Source of the DNA: an uncultured Lachnospiraceae bacterium
GTDB lineage: Bacteria > Bacillota > Clostridia > Lachnospirales > Lachnospiraceae
Assembly (NCBI GenBank): GCA_902779395.1
Contig: CACZBK010000017.1
Span: 37,919-101,918, forward strand
DNA: 64,000 nucleotides
Direction: 5' to 3'
Within the stretch, counting starts at the first letter, position 1. Every line of letters starts with the position of its first letter. The notes below the pieces were generated by a model that saw only the letters and a program-made list of their open reading frames with translations, did not search any database and had not been told where the DNA came from. Position numbers and translations under genes: made by a program. Below are positions 16,688-25,984 of this stretch, piece by piece.

Positions 16688-19600
16688 TTATTTTACCGTC
16701 AGACTGATCGTAACTTTCTTCCCGTCAATCCCGGCTGTAAGCTTGGTCTTTCCTTTCGACAGCGCCACTATGTTCCCGTTCTCATCAACATAGGCTACGG
16801 CAGGTTTGCTGCTCTTAAATATGACAGGATGTTCGGCGATATCTAAAGATACAAATTTCAGCGGAAGCTCTTCATTTACATACATTTCTGCCGTATAATT
16901 GTATCCCTTCTTTCCTTTCCGGCTGATTCCTGCTGTATTAACCGAAGGATCCTCTACTGTAACGCTTATACGATATGTCGTACCGCCTGATACAGCAGTA
17001 AGTTCCGCTTTACCGGTTCCCTTAGCTTCTATCTTGCCCTTCTTAGCATTCAGTACTGTAACTACCGAAGGATTGCTGCTCTGCCATTCCACCTTCTTAA
17101 CACCTTTAAGCTTAAGGGTCTTTTTGCTTCCTTCTATAAGGTGCATGGTCTTTTGGGCTGCAGCACTCTTCTCATTTACTTTAACCTTGAGATTGTATGC
17201 CTTACCGTTTACATAAGCGGTAATGACCACGCTGCCTTTACTTACCGCAGTGATATTTCCGCTCTGATCGATCTTGGCTATATCAGGCGACGGTGAGTAA
17301 TAATATACTCCCAGCTCACTGTCTCCGGTGGTAAAGCCTGCACTCTTAATCTCCCCGGCTTCCATGCTAATCTTCTTTTCGCCGAATGCCGGCTGGACTA
17401 TGCTTATCTTTATACTCTTTCCGCTTGAATTACTGGTAAGGAATACATACTCTCCGGCGGAAGTAGCTTTCTTCGCGACTATTACGCCCTTCTTTGATAC
17501 AGTAAGCTGTTTACCGCTGCTCTTAAAACCGCAATCCTTACTGCTCTTCCAGAGGCTCTTATCTATGGTTCCCTTCTGTCCCTTCACAAGATGAAGCTCT
17601 ATTGTAAAGCTGTCCACGATCACAGTGGGATTCAGCGGTGAATCGCCGGTCACATCATCCTCTCCGGAAGGATCCGGCAGTTCCCCGTTCTTATCCCTTA
17701 TTACGGCAGTGACGCAATCGGGAGCAGTACTGGAATGGAATGAATCACCTTTAACATAATACCATACATAATAATATCCGGGATCCTGTCCGTAAGGAAG
17801 GGTCTTGCTGAAACCGCTCTCGGCCGGTGCCTTCTTTGCGCTCTTGCCTATAGCATAATACAGGTCTCCTCCGTCGGCCGAGCCTGCAGTCACGAGCACC
17901 TGAGAGCCCCAGTTGTATTTAAGATCCTTTGCCACAGGCGCCTTCTTTAACACTGCCTGGGGTTTCTCATCCTTTTTATATGTAGCGCTTACAGTCACCG
18001 CTTTCCCGCGCATAGTCAGGCTGGTAGTGGATGCTCCTTCATCCTCAAAGACAACATCATCCTCACTTGTCCATTTATCAAATACCTGCCCGGCGGGTGC
18101 AGCAGATGCACTGATGGTTACCCTCTCACCTTCCTCGTAATCACCACTGCCTTCGCCGTTCTCAACAGTAAGCCTGTAAGCAGCATTACGGATACGTACA
18201 TAAACGGGAGTAGCCTCAACTCCGTTATATTCTGATGTGGATGTAAGCCTGTAGTATACCGTATATTCGCCGGCTTCCGTTCCTTCGGGGATCTCCTCAC
18301 TCCAATCATTCAGGTCCTCGCTGTATTCGAACTTTCCGCCTTTCGTTACGGTTCCCGGAATAAGAAGCTTCTGTGCCGATCCGGTATAGCTTAATGCTGC
18401 TGCCGTGGGAGCAGTATATTCAGGTGTCTTTAAGCTGGTAAGAGTAAGCTTGACCCAGAATGTCACGTCATAGTTCTCACCCTTTATCCAGCAGGATACC
18501 ATTACCCAGTCACTGGATACGCCGGATTTGATCTCAAGCTCGATCTCTCCCTTTGTATTCACAAGGCAATCATTCAGTACCACACCATTGCGGATAGGTT
18601 CTTCCCACAGGTCATATCCTGTAGCGGCTCCTGCATCTGCCGGAAGCATGGATGCAATTGATATGCGGGGCGACTTATCATCCTTGCTGATATTACGGTT
18701 TATAGTTTCCAGAGTACGCATTGCCGCTTTCTGTATGCTGAAAGCTGCACTTCCGCTTACGATATAATCTCCGCCTTCACGATCGGTGACCGTCACCGTT
18801 GCCGTATTATTACCCACTTTAATATTATTCGTATACAGCAGGTTATACTCCATGGGACTTACAACTCCCGTTTCGGGATCATATACCTGTACATTGGGTT
18901 CCTGCGCACTGCCGTCCCAGATAGCTGTGGATACCGCGATCTCGGGTGCGGATAATTCCTTAGCACCTATGGTAAAGCTTCCGGAAGCCTCTCCGGTAAA
19001 CGCCCCCTTACCTGTCACGATCACTTTTGCCGTACCTGCATGGACATTATCACTATATGAGGATATGCTGTAATCCGTTCCGTTCAGCAGTTCGTCTCCA
19101 TCCAGGGTGACCGTTACCGCAGAGGCGGCAGGCTCTATCTCCGCGCCGTTGAAAGTATAGCTTCCGTCAACTTCCACAAGCGCAGCTTCAAGGTTTCTGG
19201 GTGTAACGGTAAGATTACCGTCCACATACTCAAATACATAGTTAGAAGTTACATCAGCTCCATCGGCATCCTTAATCTCTGCCCCGTCAGCTTTAGTTTT
19301 ATAGTTGTCAAAATCTCCCTGTATGGTGATGGCGCTCAGTTCATGACCTGAAGGGATGAATTCATATGCATTCACCGTCTCCATCCTGACCAGATCCGGC
19401 ATAGAAGCCACAGGCTTTCCTGCTTCCACGGTCTGATCCAGGGCGGTCACCCTGACAGAAAGAGGCAGGATATTTCCTTTTATATCTACCGGCCAGGTTG
19501 TCTCATCGATATAATAGTTTTCCGAGATCTCCTGTCCGCCGCTTTCAAGAGCCACATCTGTAATAGTGATCGGCTTATCATTCCCCACATCTGGATCGGC

Positions 19601-22435
19601 GAATTCGCCCATAACAAAGCATCCCAGATCTGTCTTATCCTTATCAACGACTCCGTTCAGTACGACCGAATTCCAGTCAAGCTCAGCGTTGATATCTGCA
19701 TTGTATGTTTTATCATAGGCCTTTACACTTACGATAGTTATCTCTTTTCTTTCAATAGAAAACTCCGCGCTGCCGCTATATACGGTTTCCCCCGCTTCAT
19801 ACTCTACACTTACGGCATATTTACCTGCGTTGGAAGGTTTTTCATCATCATTGTATTCCGTTCCGTATACGTCGATGCCGGTATAATGGATCTTAAGTCC
19901 GCTCATCCCTGTCCGAGAATCATATTTGGGACCTTCAAGCGTATCTCCGTAAGTAACGGAAGGCATGGTCACGTCCAGCGTTTCCATTTTCATTTCTTTG
20001 ATATTCACCTTAAAGGTCTTTGTTGACTCTTTATAGTTTTCATTACCGGCAGCCGTTACACTTATGGTGATCTCTCCGGTCTCAGTACCTGTAGTCAGCG
20101 TACTGCCGCTTATGCTGCACCCCCTGGTCGTACCGCTTATTGTAAAGCTCAGTTCTCCGATCGCACCGGAAACTGCCGTAGTCAGATCCAGCGTATGACC
20201 GGTCATAGCCTTTGTATCATGTACGCTCATAGTATTTGCGGCCTTTATTATCTCCAGAGTTCCGGCGTTAATATCGTCCGCAGCCGCATTAAAGTTTGAT
20301 CCTGCCCCTACCCGCATGATCAGTTTGTATGTTCCTACTTCAGACGGCGCCTGATCGGACTGCTTGGAATCCTTTTCATATAATATCCTGACCGAACCGC
20401 CGCCGGTATAGGGTGTCCTGAGCACAGGTGTATTTACGGACTGGGCCTTTCCGTTATAGTCGCGCTTGATCGCAACCGGCAGAGTCCTTCCGTCTATCTC
20501 ATAATAAGAAGCATCGGGCGTTGCCTTTGTAAGGCTCCACTTTACGGTCTTTGTTCCGGTAAAGTTCCCCATTCCGCTGAGCTTAGCTGAAACATTACCA
20601 ACATCGGTAGCAGACTTTCCTTCCGTGACTTTATAATCCGTTCCTTCTTTAAGCGTCTTATCCTTATAGATAAGCGTAAATACGGCATTCTGAGAATTAC
20701 CGCTATAAGCACCTGATTTTATCGTTGCCGTCACGGAAGACAGATCCCTCTGCTTTATCTTAAAGTCTTTGGTAGCACTGAGACTGTTTGATAAACTTGC
20801 CTTTACGGTATAATCACCCACTGCTGAAGGTACCGTTGAAGAATAAGCACTGTCCGCCGCGGACTTTGCCTTATATGCAAAGCTCGCCGTGACTTTACCG
20901 TCACCATAACGGTCAAGATTCATGACGGAAGGTGAATTCGCGGGATCTCCCCAGGTCCAGTCATCGATCAGTACCACCGCACGGGTCGCATCCAGGATCG
21001 CATATTTCCATCCGTACATATAATAGTCAAGTATTGTCAGGCTGCTTCCGTTCGTATATGCTCCCCCCTCATATACGGGAGCCTTGATAGTAACTTCCTT
21101 GGTGCTGGAATTGGGTTTAGCCGCGCTTATGGCTTCACTGTTACCAACGGCCGTACATTTTCCGCCGGTCAGTGTAAAATATGTATTTACCTTGATACCA
21201 TAGCTGGTCTTGGCACTGCCGGCCTTAGCCACGATGGTACCTTTTGTTATCTTAGTTTCTCTCTCCTGCTTATCCGTAAGACGCAGGCCGTAGCTCTCGG
21301 AATCAGCAGCCCCTGCAGCAGCATTCAGGGTACCGCCGCTCATAGCGAAAGTCCCTGCATCTACCGCTATACTGTATGTACCTCCTGCCTTGCCGCTGTT
21401 TGCCTTGAGTGTACCGCCGCTGATCGTCAGCTTTCCGGTACTGTTAACGCCATGACTCGTTGCCTTATTTCCGGCAGTCCCAGCCGTGGCATTCACGGTT
21501 CCTCCGCTGATGGTCGTGGATTTTGTTATATAGAGCGCACAGCTTTCCGTATAAAGATCTCCTGAAACCGAGGCAGTTTCAAGAGTAAGGGTACCGCCGC
21601 TGACCTTCAGATCACCTGCATGATAAAGGCCATAACTCTTTGCCGTAGAGCTTCCTACCGATCCGCCCGTTGCAGTTATTGAAGCAGTACCGCTTACACT
21701 GAAGGTTCCGTCCTTTGAAAGGATACCGTAGCTGCTGCGGCTGTTACTGGTAACCTTGCCTCCGGTAGCCTTAAGCGTTCCCGAAGCCATGGTTATACCG
21801 CGTCCTGCACGAACACCGTAGCTGTCCTGAGCCGCGTTAGAAGCTGTGGCATATACGGATATTGTTCCGGCTGCACCGTTTCCTATCGTGATACCGTAAC
21901 CACCGAAAATACCGGTAGATGTCCCCTTTGAGCTTCCTCCCATAGATACGGTCAGTGAACTTAAAGGTGCCGTAGCACCGCTTTTTATAGTCAGCTCCTG
22001 ATCCACATGAATACCGTCTATTACTGTAGCATTGGAAGGTGCCGTGGCGCTGATCTTACAATCTCCTTCCACCACAATGTTCAGCCTTCCGTCGCAGTAC
22101 AGACCGTATGCTTCCGTTCCGCTCTTAACATAACAGTTAGTGATATTAAAGTTTTTCATGGTAAGCGTGCAGGTAGATGAATTGTATGTGATTTCTCCAT
22201 CCCCTTCCTTAACGCTTCCTTCCGTAACCAGGTTCTTATCTCCCTTGGAAGTTTTTACCCATATCATATTAGGCTTGCCGCCGGGATTATATTCTCCGCT
22301 GCCATCGTCTTCCTCATCTGATGTTTCGGGATCAGCTGCCCTTACCGTAAGGCCGGTCCCCGCAACTTCTCCCATTACCAGCAGAAAAGCCAGAAACAGC
22401 GCCGTTACCCTTTCAGCCAGTCTTCTCTTTTTCAT
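16688..22435 (-). CDS. Giant secreted surface protein with MBG/YDG, InlB-type and Big-like domains
   Basis: 1915 aa from the ATG at 22435, chosen because AAAGGAG lies 5 bases upstream; the frame is open further but without ribosome sites. Signal peptide MKKRRLAERVTALFLAFLL..., then a solenoid of short Gly/Thr repeats of the type ISGGTLKA, several YDG/MBG-like modules, and an InlB-type repeat with RLTVENGEGSGDYEEGE. The C-terminal 300 residues resemble the end of the neighbouring giant protein (LVKGQK...VSKKG-x-x-x-AKKAT, then Big-like repeats ending in TISLTVK). No sortase signal. Likely wall-associated through the shared C-terminal region; ligand unknown. Confidence 0.85.
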   Translation of the reverse strand: MKKRRLAERVTALFLAFLLVMGEVAGTGLTVRAADPETSDEEDDGSGEYNPGGKPNMIWVKTSKGDKNLVTEGSVKEGDGEITYNSSTCTLTMKNFNITNCYVKSGTEAYGLYCDGRLNIVVEGDCKISATAPSNATVIDGIHVDQELTIKSGATAPLSSLTVSMGGSSKGTSTGIFGGYGITIGNGAAGTISVYATASNAAQDSYGVRAGRGITMASGTLKATGGKVTSNSRSSYGILSKDGTFSVSGTASITATGGSVGSSTAKSYGLYHAGDLKVSGGTLTLETASVSGDLYTESCALYITKSTTISGGTVNATAGTAGNKATSHGVNSTGKLTISGGTLKANSGKAGGTYSIAVDAGTFAMSGGTLNAAAGAADSESYGLRLTDKQERETKITKGTIVAKAGSAKTSYGIKVNTYFTLTGGKCTAVGNSEAISAAKPNSSTKEVTIKAPVYEGGAYTNGSSLTILDYYMYGWKYAILDATRAVVLIDDWTWGDPANSPSVMNLDRYGDGKVTASFAYKAKSAADSAYSSTVPSAVGDYTVKASLSNSLSATKDFKIKQRDLSSVTATIKSGAYSGNSQNAVFTLIYKDKTLKEGTDYKVTEGKSATDVGNVSAKLSGMGNFTGTKTVKWSLTKATPDASYYEIDGRTLPVAIKRDYNGKAQSVNTPVLRTPYTGGGSVRILYEKDSKQSDQAPSEVGTYKLIMRVGAGSNFNAAADDINAGTLEIIKAANTMSVHDTKAMTGHTLDLTTAVSGAIGELSFTISGTTRGCSISGSTLTTGTETGEITISVTAAGNENYKESTKTFKVNIKEMKMETLDVTMPSVTYGDTLEGPKYDSRTGMSGLKIHYTGIDVYGTEYNDDEKPSNAGKYAVSVEYEAGETVYSGSAEFSIERKEITIVSVKAYDKTYNADINAELDWNSVVLNGVVDKDKTDLGCFVMGEFADPDVGNDKPITITDVALESGGQEISENYYIDETTWPVDIKGNILPLSVRVTALDQTVEAGKPVASMPDLVRMETVNAYEFIPSGHELSAITIQGDFDNYKTKADGAEIKDADGADVTSNYVFEYVDGNLTVTPRNLEAALVEVDGSYTFNGAEIEPAASAVTVTLDGDELLNGTDYSISSYSDNVHAGTAKVIVTGKGAFTGEASGSFTIGAKELSAPEIAVSTAIWDGSAQEPNVQVYDPETGVVSPMEYNLLYTNNIKVGNNTATVTVTDREGGDYIVSGSAAFSIQKAAMRTLETINRNISKDDKSPRISIASMLPADAGAATGYDLWEEPIRNGVVLNDCLVNTKGEIELEIKSGVSSDWVMVSCWIKGENYDVTFWVKLTLTSLKTPEYTAPTAAALSYTGSAQKLLIPGTVTKGGKFEYSEDLNDWSEEIPEGTEAGEYTVYYRLTSTSEYNGVEATPVYVRIRNAAYRLTVENGEGSGDYEEGERVTISASAAPAGQVFDKWTSEDDVVFEDEGASTTSLTMRGKAVTVSATYKKDEKPQAVLKKAPVAKDLKYNWGSQVLVTAGSADGGDLYYAIGKSAKKAPAESGFSKTLPYGQDPGYYYVWYYVKGDSFHSSTAPDCVTAVIRDKNGELPDPSGEDDVTGDSPLNPTVIVDSFTIELHLVKGQKGTIDKSLWKSSKDCGFKSSGKQLTVSKKGVIVAKKATSAGEYVFLTSNSSGKSIKISIVQPAFGEKKISMEAGEIKSAGFTTGDSELGVYYYSPSPDIAKIDQSGNITAVSKGSVVITAYVNGKAYNLKVKVNEKSAAAQKTMHLIEGSKKTLKLKGVKKVEWQSSNPSVVTVLNAKKGKIEAKGTGKAELTAVSGGTTYRISVTVEDPSVNTAGISRKGKKGYNYTAEMYVNEELPLKFVSLDIAEHPVIFKSSKPAVAYVDENGNIVALSKGKTKLTAGIDGKKVTISLTVK

Positions 22436-22568
22436 ACGCACTCCTTTCATAGTGGTTATTGTCAGACTTATTATAAGATAATACATCCTTTTTTGATACC
22501 ACCAAAAGTAGGTATTTTCATACCAGCAAAACCGGCGGACTCCCACACCCCGACAGCTCTGTCAAAAA

Positions 22569-22612
22569 CCCCGTCAAACTTTTAAAAAAACCCTGTCATA
22601 CTTTTAAAAATC
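22569..22612 (+). repeat. Two 22-base direct repeats upstream of the cellobiose phosphorylase gene
   Basis: CCCCGTCAAACTTTTAAAAAAA (22569-22590) is followed immediately by CCCTGTCATACTTTTAAAAATC. A partial third CTGTCAAAAACC lies just upstream. The tandem units end about 27 bases before the -10-like TATAAT, so they could be binding sites for an activator or repressor responding to cellobiose. Confidence 0.5.
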
Positions 22613-22638
22613 TTCTTCCATTTTACCTGTTTTTTTTG

Positions 22639-22644
22639 TATAAT
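22639..22644 (+). promoter_or_regulatory. -10 box of the cellobiose phosphorylase promoter
   Basis: TATAAT after a T-rich tract, about 54 bases upstream of the ATG. No good -35 box is seen 17 bases before it (TTCCAT), which fits an activator-dependent promoter using the direct repeats at 22569-22612. Confidence 0.55.
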
Positions 22645-22697
22645 CGTATGAACGGGCCAAAACCGGCCTCACATTATAATATAAAGGAGAGTAAGGT

Positions 22698-25181
22698 ATG
22701 AAATTCGGTTACTTTGATGATGCCAACAGAGAATATGTCATCACCACCCCCAGGACACCATATCCATGGATCAACTACCTGGGAACTCAGGGGTTCTTTT
22801 CGCTGATTTCCAATACAGCGGGCGGTTACTCATTCTATAAGGATGCGCGTCTGCGCAGGATAACACGTTATCGTTACAACAACGTTCCCATCGATATGGG
22901 CGGGCGTTATTTTTACATTAATGAAAACGGCACCATCTGGAATCCCGGCTGGTCTCCCGTAAAAACCGAGCTTGACGAATACGAGTGCCGTCACGGCATG
23001 GGCTACACCATTATCAAAGGTAAGAAGAACGATCTGAAGGCTGAGGTGACTTTCTTCGTTCCCCAGGATTACGACGGAGAAGTACAGCAGGTAGTGCTTA
23101 CCAATGAAGGCTCATCAGAGAAATCCTTCTCACTCTTCTCTTTTGCCGAATGGTGTCTGTGGGATGCACAGGATGATTCAAACAACTTCCAGCGTAACTT
23201 TTCTACCGGCCGTGTAGAAGTTGACGGTTCAGTTATCTATCACAAGACCGAATACAGAGACCGCCGCGATCATTATGCATTCTATTCCGTAAATGATACC
23301 ATCGACGGATATGATACCGACAGGGATTCCTTCATCGGTCTTTACAACGGCTTTGGCGATCCCCAGGCTGTAGTTGCCAACAAAGCTAATGATTCCTTTG
23401 CAGACGGCTGGGCTCCCATCGCTTCCCATTATAAGAAGATCAGCTTAAAGCCCGGTGAGAGCAAGACCTTAGTCTTCATACTCGGTTATGTCGAGATGCC
23501 TGCAGACCAGAAGTTCGAAGCTGACGGCAAGACCATAAACAAGGTTAAAGCCAAGGCTATGATCGATAAGTATTCCACTCCCGAAAAGTTTGCAGCAGGC
23601 ATGAAGGAACTGCGAGGCTACTGGGACAAGCTGCTGGGCATCTTAAGCGTAGATACTCCCGATGATAAGGTCAACCGCATGGTCAATATCTGGAACCAGT
23701 ACCAGTGTATGGTTACCTTTAACCTCTCCCGTTCCGCTTCCTATTTCGAATCCGGCATCGGCCGCGGCATGGGCTTCAGAGATTCCAACCAGGACGTACT
23801 TGGCTTCGTTCACCAGATCCCCGACCGTGCAAAAGAGCGCATCATAGACATCGCTTCCACCCAGTTCCCGGACGGAGGCTGCTATCACCAGTATCAGCCC
23901 CTTACCAAGAAGGGTAACGCTGATATAGGCGGCGATTTCTCCGACGATCCCCTTTGGCTCATACTTTCCGTTTCCGCATATATCAAGGAAACCGGAGACT
24001 GGTCCATCCTGGATGAGATGGTTCCTTACGACAATGATATGTCCGTAGCACAGACAATGCTCGAGCACCTTAAGGTTTCCTTCTATCATATCGTAAACAA
24101 TTTAGGGCCTCACGGTCTGCCTCTTGCTATGCGCGCAGACTGGAACGACTGCATCAATCTCTCCTGCTTCTCCGACACTCCGGGTGAGTCCTTCCAGACT
24201 TACACCAACCCGAAGTTCGCTGCAGAAGGCGGCTATTCCAAGACCGCTGAATCCGTTATGGTTGCTGCTCTCTTCACCTATACAGGTCCTAACTATGTGG
24301 CTATCCTTAAGCATCTGGGTAAGGATGATGAGGCAGCTGCAGCACAGGCAGAGATAGACAAGATGAAGAAGAACATGATGGAATCCGCATGGGACGGTGA
24401 CTGGTGGCTTCGTGCTTACGATGCAAACGGCGAGAAGATGGGCTCTAAGGAATGCGAAGAAGGCCAGATCTTCATCGAGCCCCAGGGCTTTGCCATCATG
24501 TCTGATGTAGGCAAGGATCAGGGAGCCGAGCTCAAGGCATTAAAGGCTATTGATGAGAGACTCAACACCCAGTACGGTCTGGTGCTTAATAATCCCGCAT
24601 TTTCCAAGTATTACATCCAGTACGGCGAGATTTCTACATATCCCGGCGGATATAAGGAGAATGCAGGTATCTTCACACATAACAATGCATGGATCATCTG
24701 TGCTGCCGCTTATGCAGGGCAGGGAGATCTGGCATTCAAGTATTATTCTGAGATAGCTCCTGCTTTCACTGAGGAAACTTCCGATATACACAAGACCGAG
24801 CCTTATGTATACGGCCAGATGATAGGCGGTAAGGATGCAGGTTCCGATATAGGACGTACCGGAAAGAACTTCGGTCAGGGCAAGAATTCCTGGCTTACCG
24901 GTACAGCTGCATGGAATATGGTAGCGATCTCACAGTATATCCTGGGTATCGCTGCCGACTTTGACGGTCTGCGCATCGATCCTTCCATCCCTGCTGCATG
25001 GGACGGCTTAAAGGCAAGCAGACAGTTCAGAAATGCTACTTATGAGATAAATGTAAGCAATCCTTCACATGTATGCAAGGGTATCAAGAGCGTTACTGTA
25101 GACGGCAATGCTATCGATGGCAATGTGATCCCCGCATACAGCGATGGAAAGACACACAATGTAGAAGTAGTGATGGGCTGA
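22698..25181 (+). CDS. GH94 cellobiose phosphorylase
   Basis: 827 aa, typical length. The N-terminal [18 protein letters not shown] and [18 protein letters not shown] stretches are characteristic. The catalytic (alpha/alpha)6 barrel contains [14 protein letters not shown] and [10 protein letters not shown] with general acid D484. The enzyme phosphorolyses cellobiose to alpha-glucose 1-phosphate and glucose in the cytoplasm. No signal peptide. AAAGGAG lies about 10 bases before the ATG. Codon use is strongly biased to C-ending codons compared with its neighbours, suggesting high expression. No transporter gene is adjacent. Cellodextrin or chitobiose phosphorylase is less likely from the length and N-terminus. 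Confidence 0.93.
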   Translation: MKFGYFDDANREYVITTPRTPYPWINYLGTQGFFSLISNTAGGYSFYKDARLRRITRYRYNNVPIDMGGRYFYINENGTIWNPGWSPVKTELDEYECRHGMGYTIIKGKKNDLKAEVTFFVPQDYDGEVQQVVLTNEGSSEKSFSLFSFAEWCLWDAQDDSNNFQRNFSTGRVEVDGSVIYHKTEYRDRRDHYAFYSVNDTIDGYDTDRDSFIGLYNGFGDPQAVVANKANDSFADGWAPIASHYKKISLKPGESKTLVFILGYVEMPADQKFEADGKTINKVKAKAMIDKYSTPEKFAAGMKELRGYWDKLLGILSVDTPDDKVNRMVNIWNQYQCMVTFNLSRSASYFESGIGRGMGFRDSNQDVLGFVHQIPDRAKERIIDIASTQFPDGGCYHQYQPLTKKGNADIGGDFSDDPLWLILSVSAYIKETGDWSILDEMVPYDNDMSVAQTMLEHLKVSFYHIVNNLGPHGLPLAMRADWNDCINLSCFSDTPGESFQTYTNPKFAAEGGYSKTAESVMVAALFTYTGPNYVAILKHLGKDDEAAAAQAEIDKMKKNMMESAWDGDWWLRAYDANGEKMGSKECEEGQIFIEPQGFAIMSDVGKDQGAELKALKAIDERLNTQYGLVLNNPAFSKYYIQYGEISTYPGGYKENAGIFTHNNAWIICAAAYAGQGDLAFKYYSEIAPAFTEETSDIHKTEPYVYGQMIGGKDAGSDIGRTGKNFGQGKNSWLTGTAAWNMVAISQYILGIAADFDGLRIDPSIPAAWDGLKASRQFRNATYEINVSNPSHVCKGIKSVTVDGNAIDGNVIPAYSDGKTHNVEVVMG

Positions 25182-25203
25182 TCATTAAAAATCCCGTCAC
25201 ATC

Positions 25204-25236
25204 AAAAAGAGCTGCCATAATGCAGCTCTTTTTTTC
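25204..25236. terminator. Intrinsic terminator after GH94
   Basis: AAAAAGAGCTGC-CATAAT-GCAGCTCTTTTT with a further T run: 12-bp stem, 6-base loop. The A-rich upstream side lets it also serve the convergent minus-strand gene ending at 25237. Confidence 0.92.
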
Positions 25237-25938
25237 TTACTGCAGCGAATACCTCTCGAATATCCCCAGCAGTTTGTCATAATGATCAGCTTCTTCCATG
25301 GCACTGCCCTCCGGAAAGAGCATCGCGTCCGCATAATCTTCATTACTGCGGTATGCTATCCTTAAAAGATAAGTATCTTCATCAAAATGGATCCACGAAA
25401 ACTCATACGCACTCCCGCCGCTCTCTGCCAGTATAACCGGTGTCGCCCCTTCCCTGTAAAGCACCTCCGTATGTTCAAGTCCGGCTTCATCCAGTACCTG
25501 AAGCAGGCCGTTTAACTTAGGGATAACATCAGCCTCTGTATATTCAAGATTCAGTGCGTTATCTCTCATCCAGATCCCGGATTCCAAAAGCCCCATAAAA
25601 GTCCGAAAGTCAGGCAGCTGTTCCTCGGGAAATACAAGCCGTCCCGCATTGTCTTCAAGTTCGTCGGACGCAAGACGCAATGTGGCTGTAAGCAGCATTA
25701 TGCATGAATCAGGATCCAGATCCATAAGTGCTTCCCAATCCACATCAAGAGGTGTATAGCTTATGATAAACCTGCCCTCCCCGGCGTTTAAGGCTACGGC
25801 CGGCAGTCCCTTTCTGTCTGCGGTAATGTATGCCTCTACTCCGGCCTCGTGCGCTTTATCCGCAAAAGCCTCAAGTCTTGGCATCAGGACATATTCGCAA
25901 TATATATTCAATTCCTCATCATCCATCATCCCGGTCAT
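25237..25938 (-). CDS. Hypothetical protein, last gene of the calpain operon
   Basis: 233 aa starting MTGMMDDEELNIY; the ATG at 25938 is chosen for GGAGG 8 bases upstream rather than an open extension reaching 26004. Soluble, acidic, no membrane segment or recognised motif. The sequence has a mixed alpha/beta look (EAYITADRKGLPAVAL, FIISYTPLDVDW). It follows the calpain-like gene by 46 bases and may be a partner, chaperone or inhibitor of it, but there is no direct evidence. Confidence 0.75.
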   Translation of the reverse strand: MTGMMDDEELNIYCEYVLMPRLEAFADKAHEAGVEAYITADRKGLPAVALNAGEGRFIISYTPLDVDWEALMDLDPDSCIMLLTATLRLASDELEDNAGRLVFPEEQLPDFRTFMGLLESGIWMRDNALNLEYTEADVIPKLNGLLQVLDEAGLEHTEVLYREGATPVILAESGGSAYEFSWIHFDEDTYLLRIAYRSNEDYADAMLFPEGSAMEEADHYDKLLGIFERYSLQ

Positions 25939-25984
25939 TTTATTTCCTCCGTTTTCAGATAAAGTTTCATTTCCGGATCGTTTA

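Noticed and set aside
22436-22546. 37-residue N-terminal extension of the second giant surface protein
   Set aside because: The upstream starts have no ribosome sites and would put an extra hydrophobic stretch before the signal peptide; AAAGGAG precedes the ATG at 22435.
23643-24089. Minus-strand ORF inside the cellobiose phosphorylase gene
   Set aside because: It exists because of the C-rich codon bias of the phosphorylase gene; no start signal and no family.
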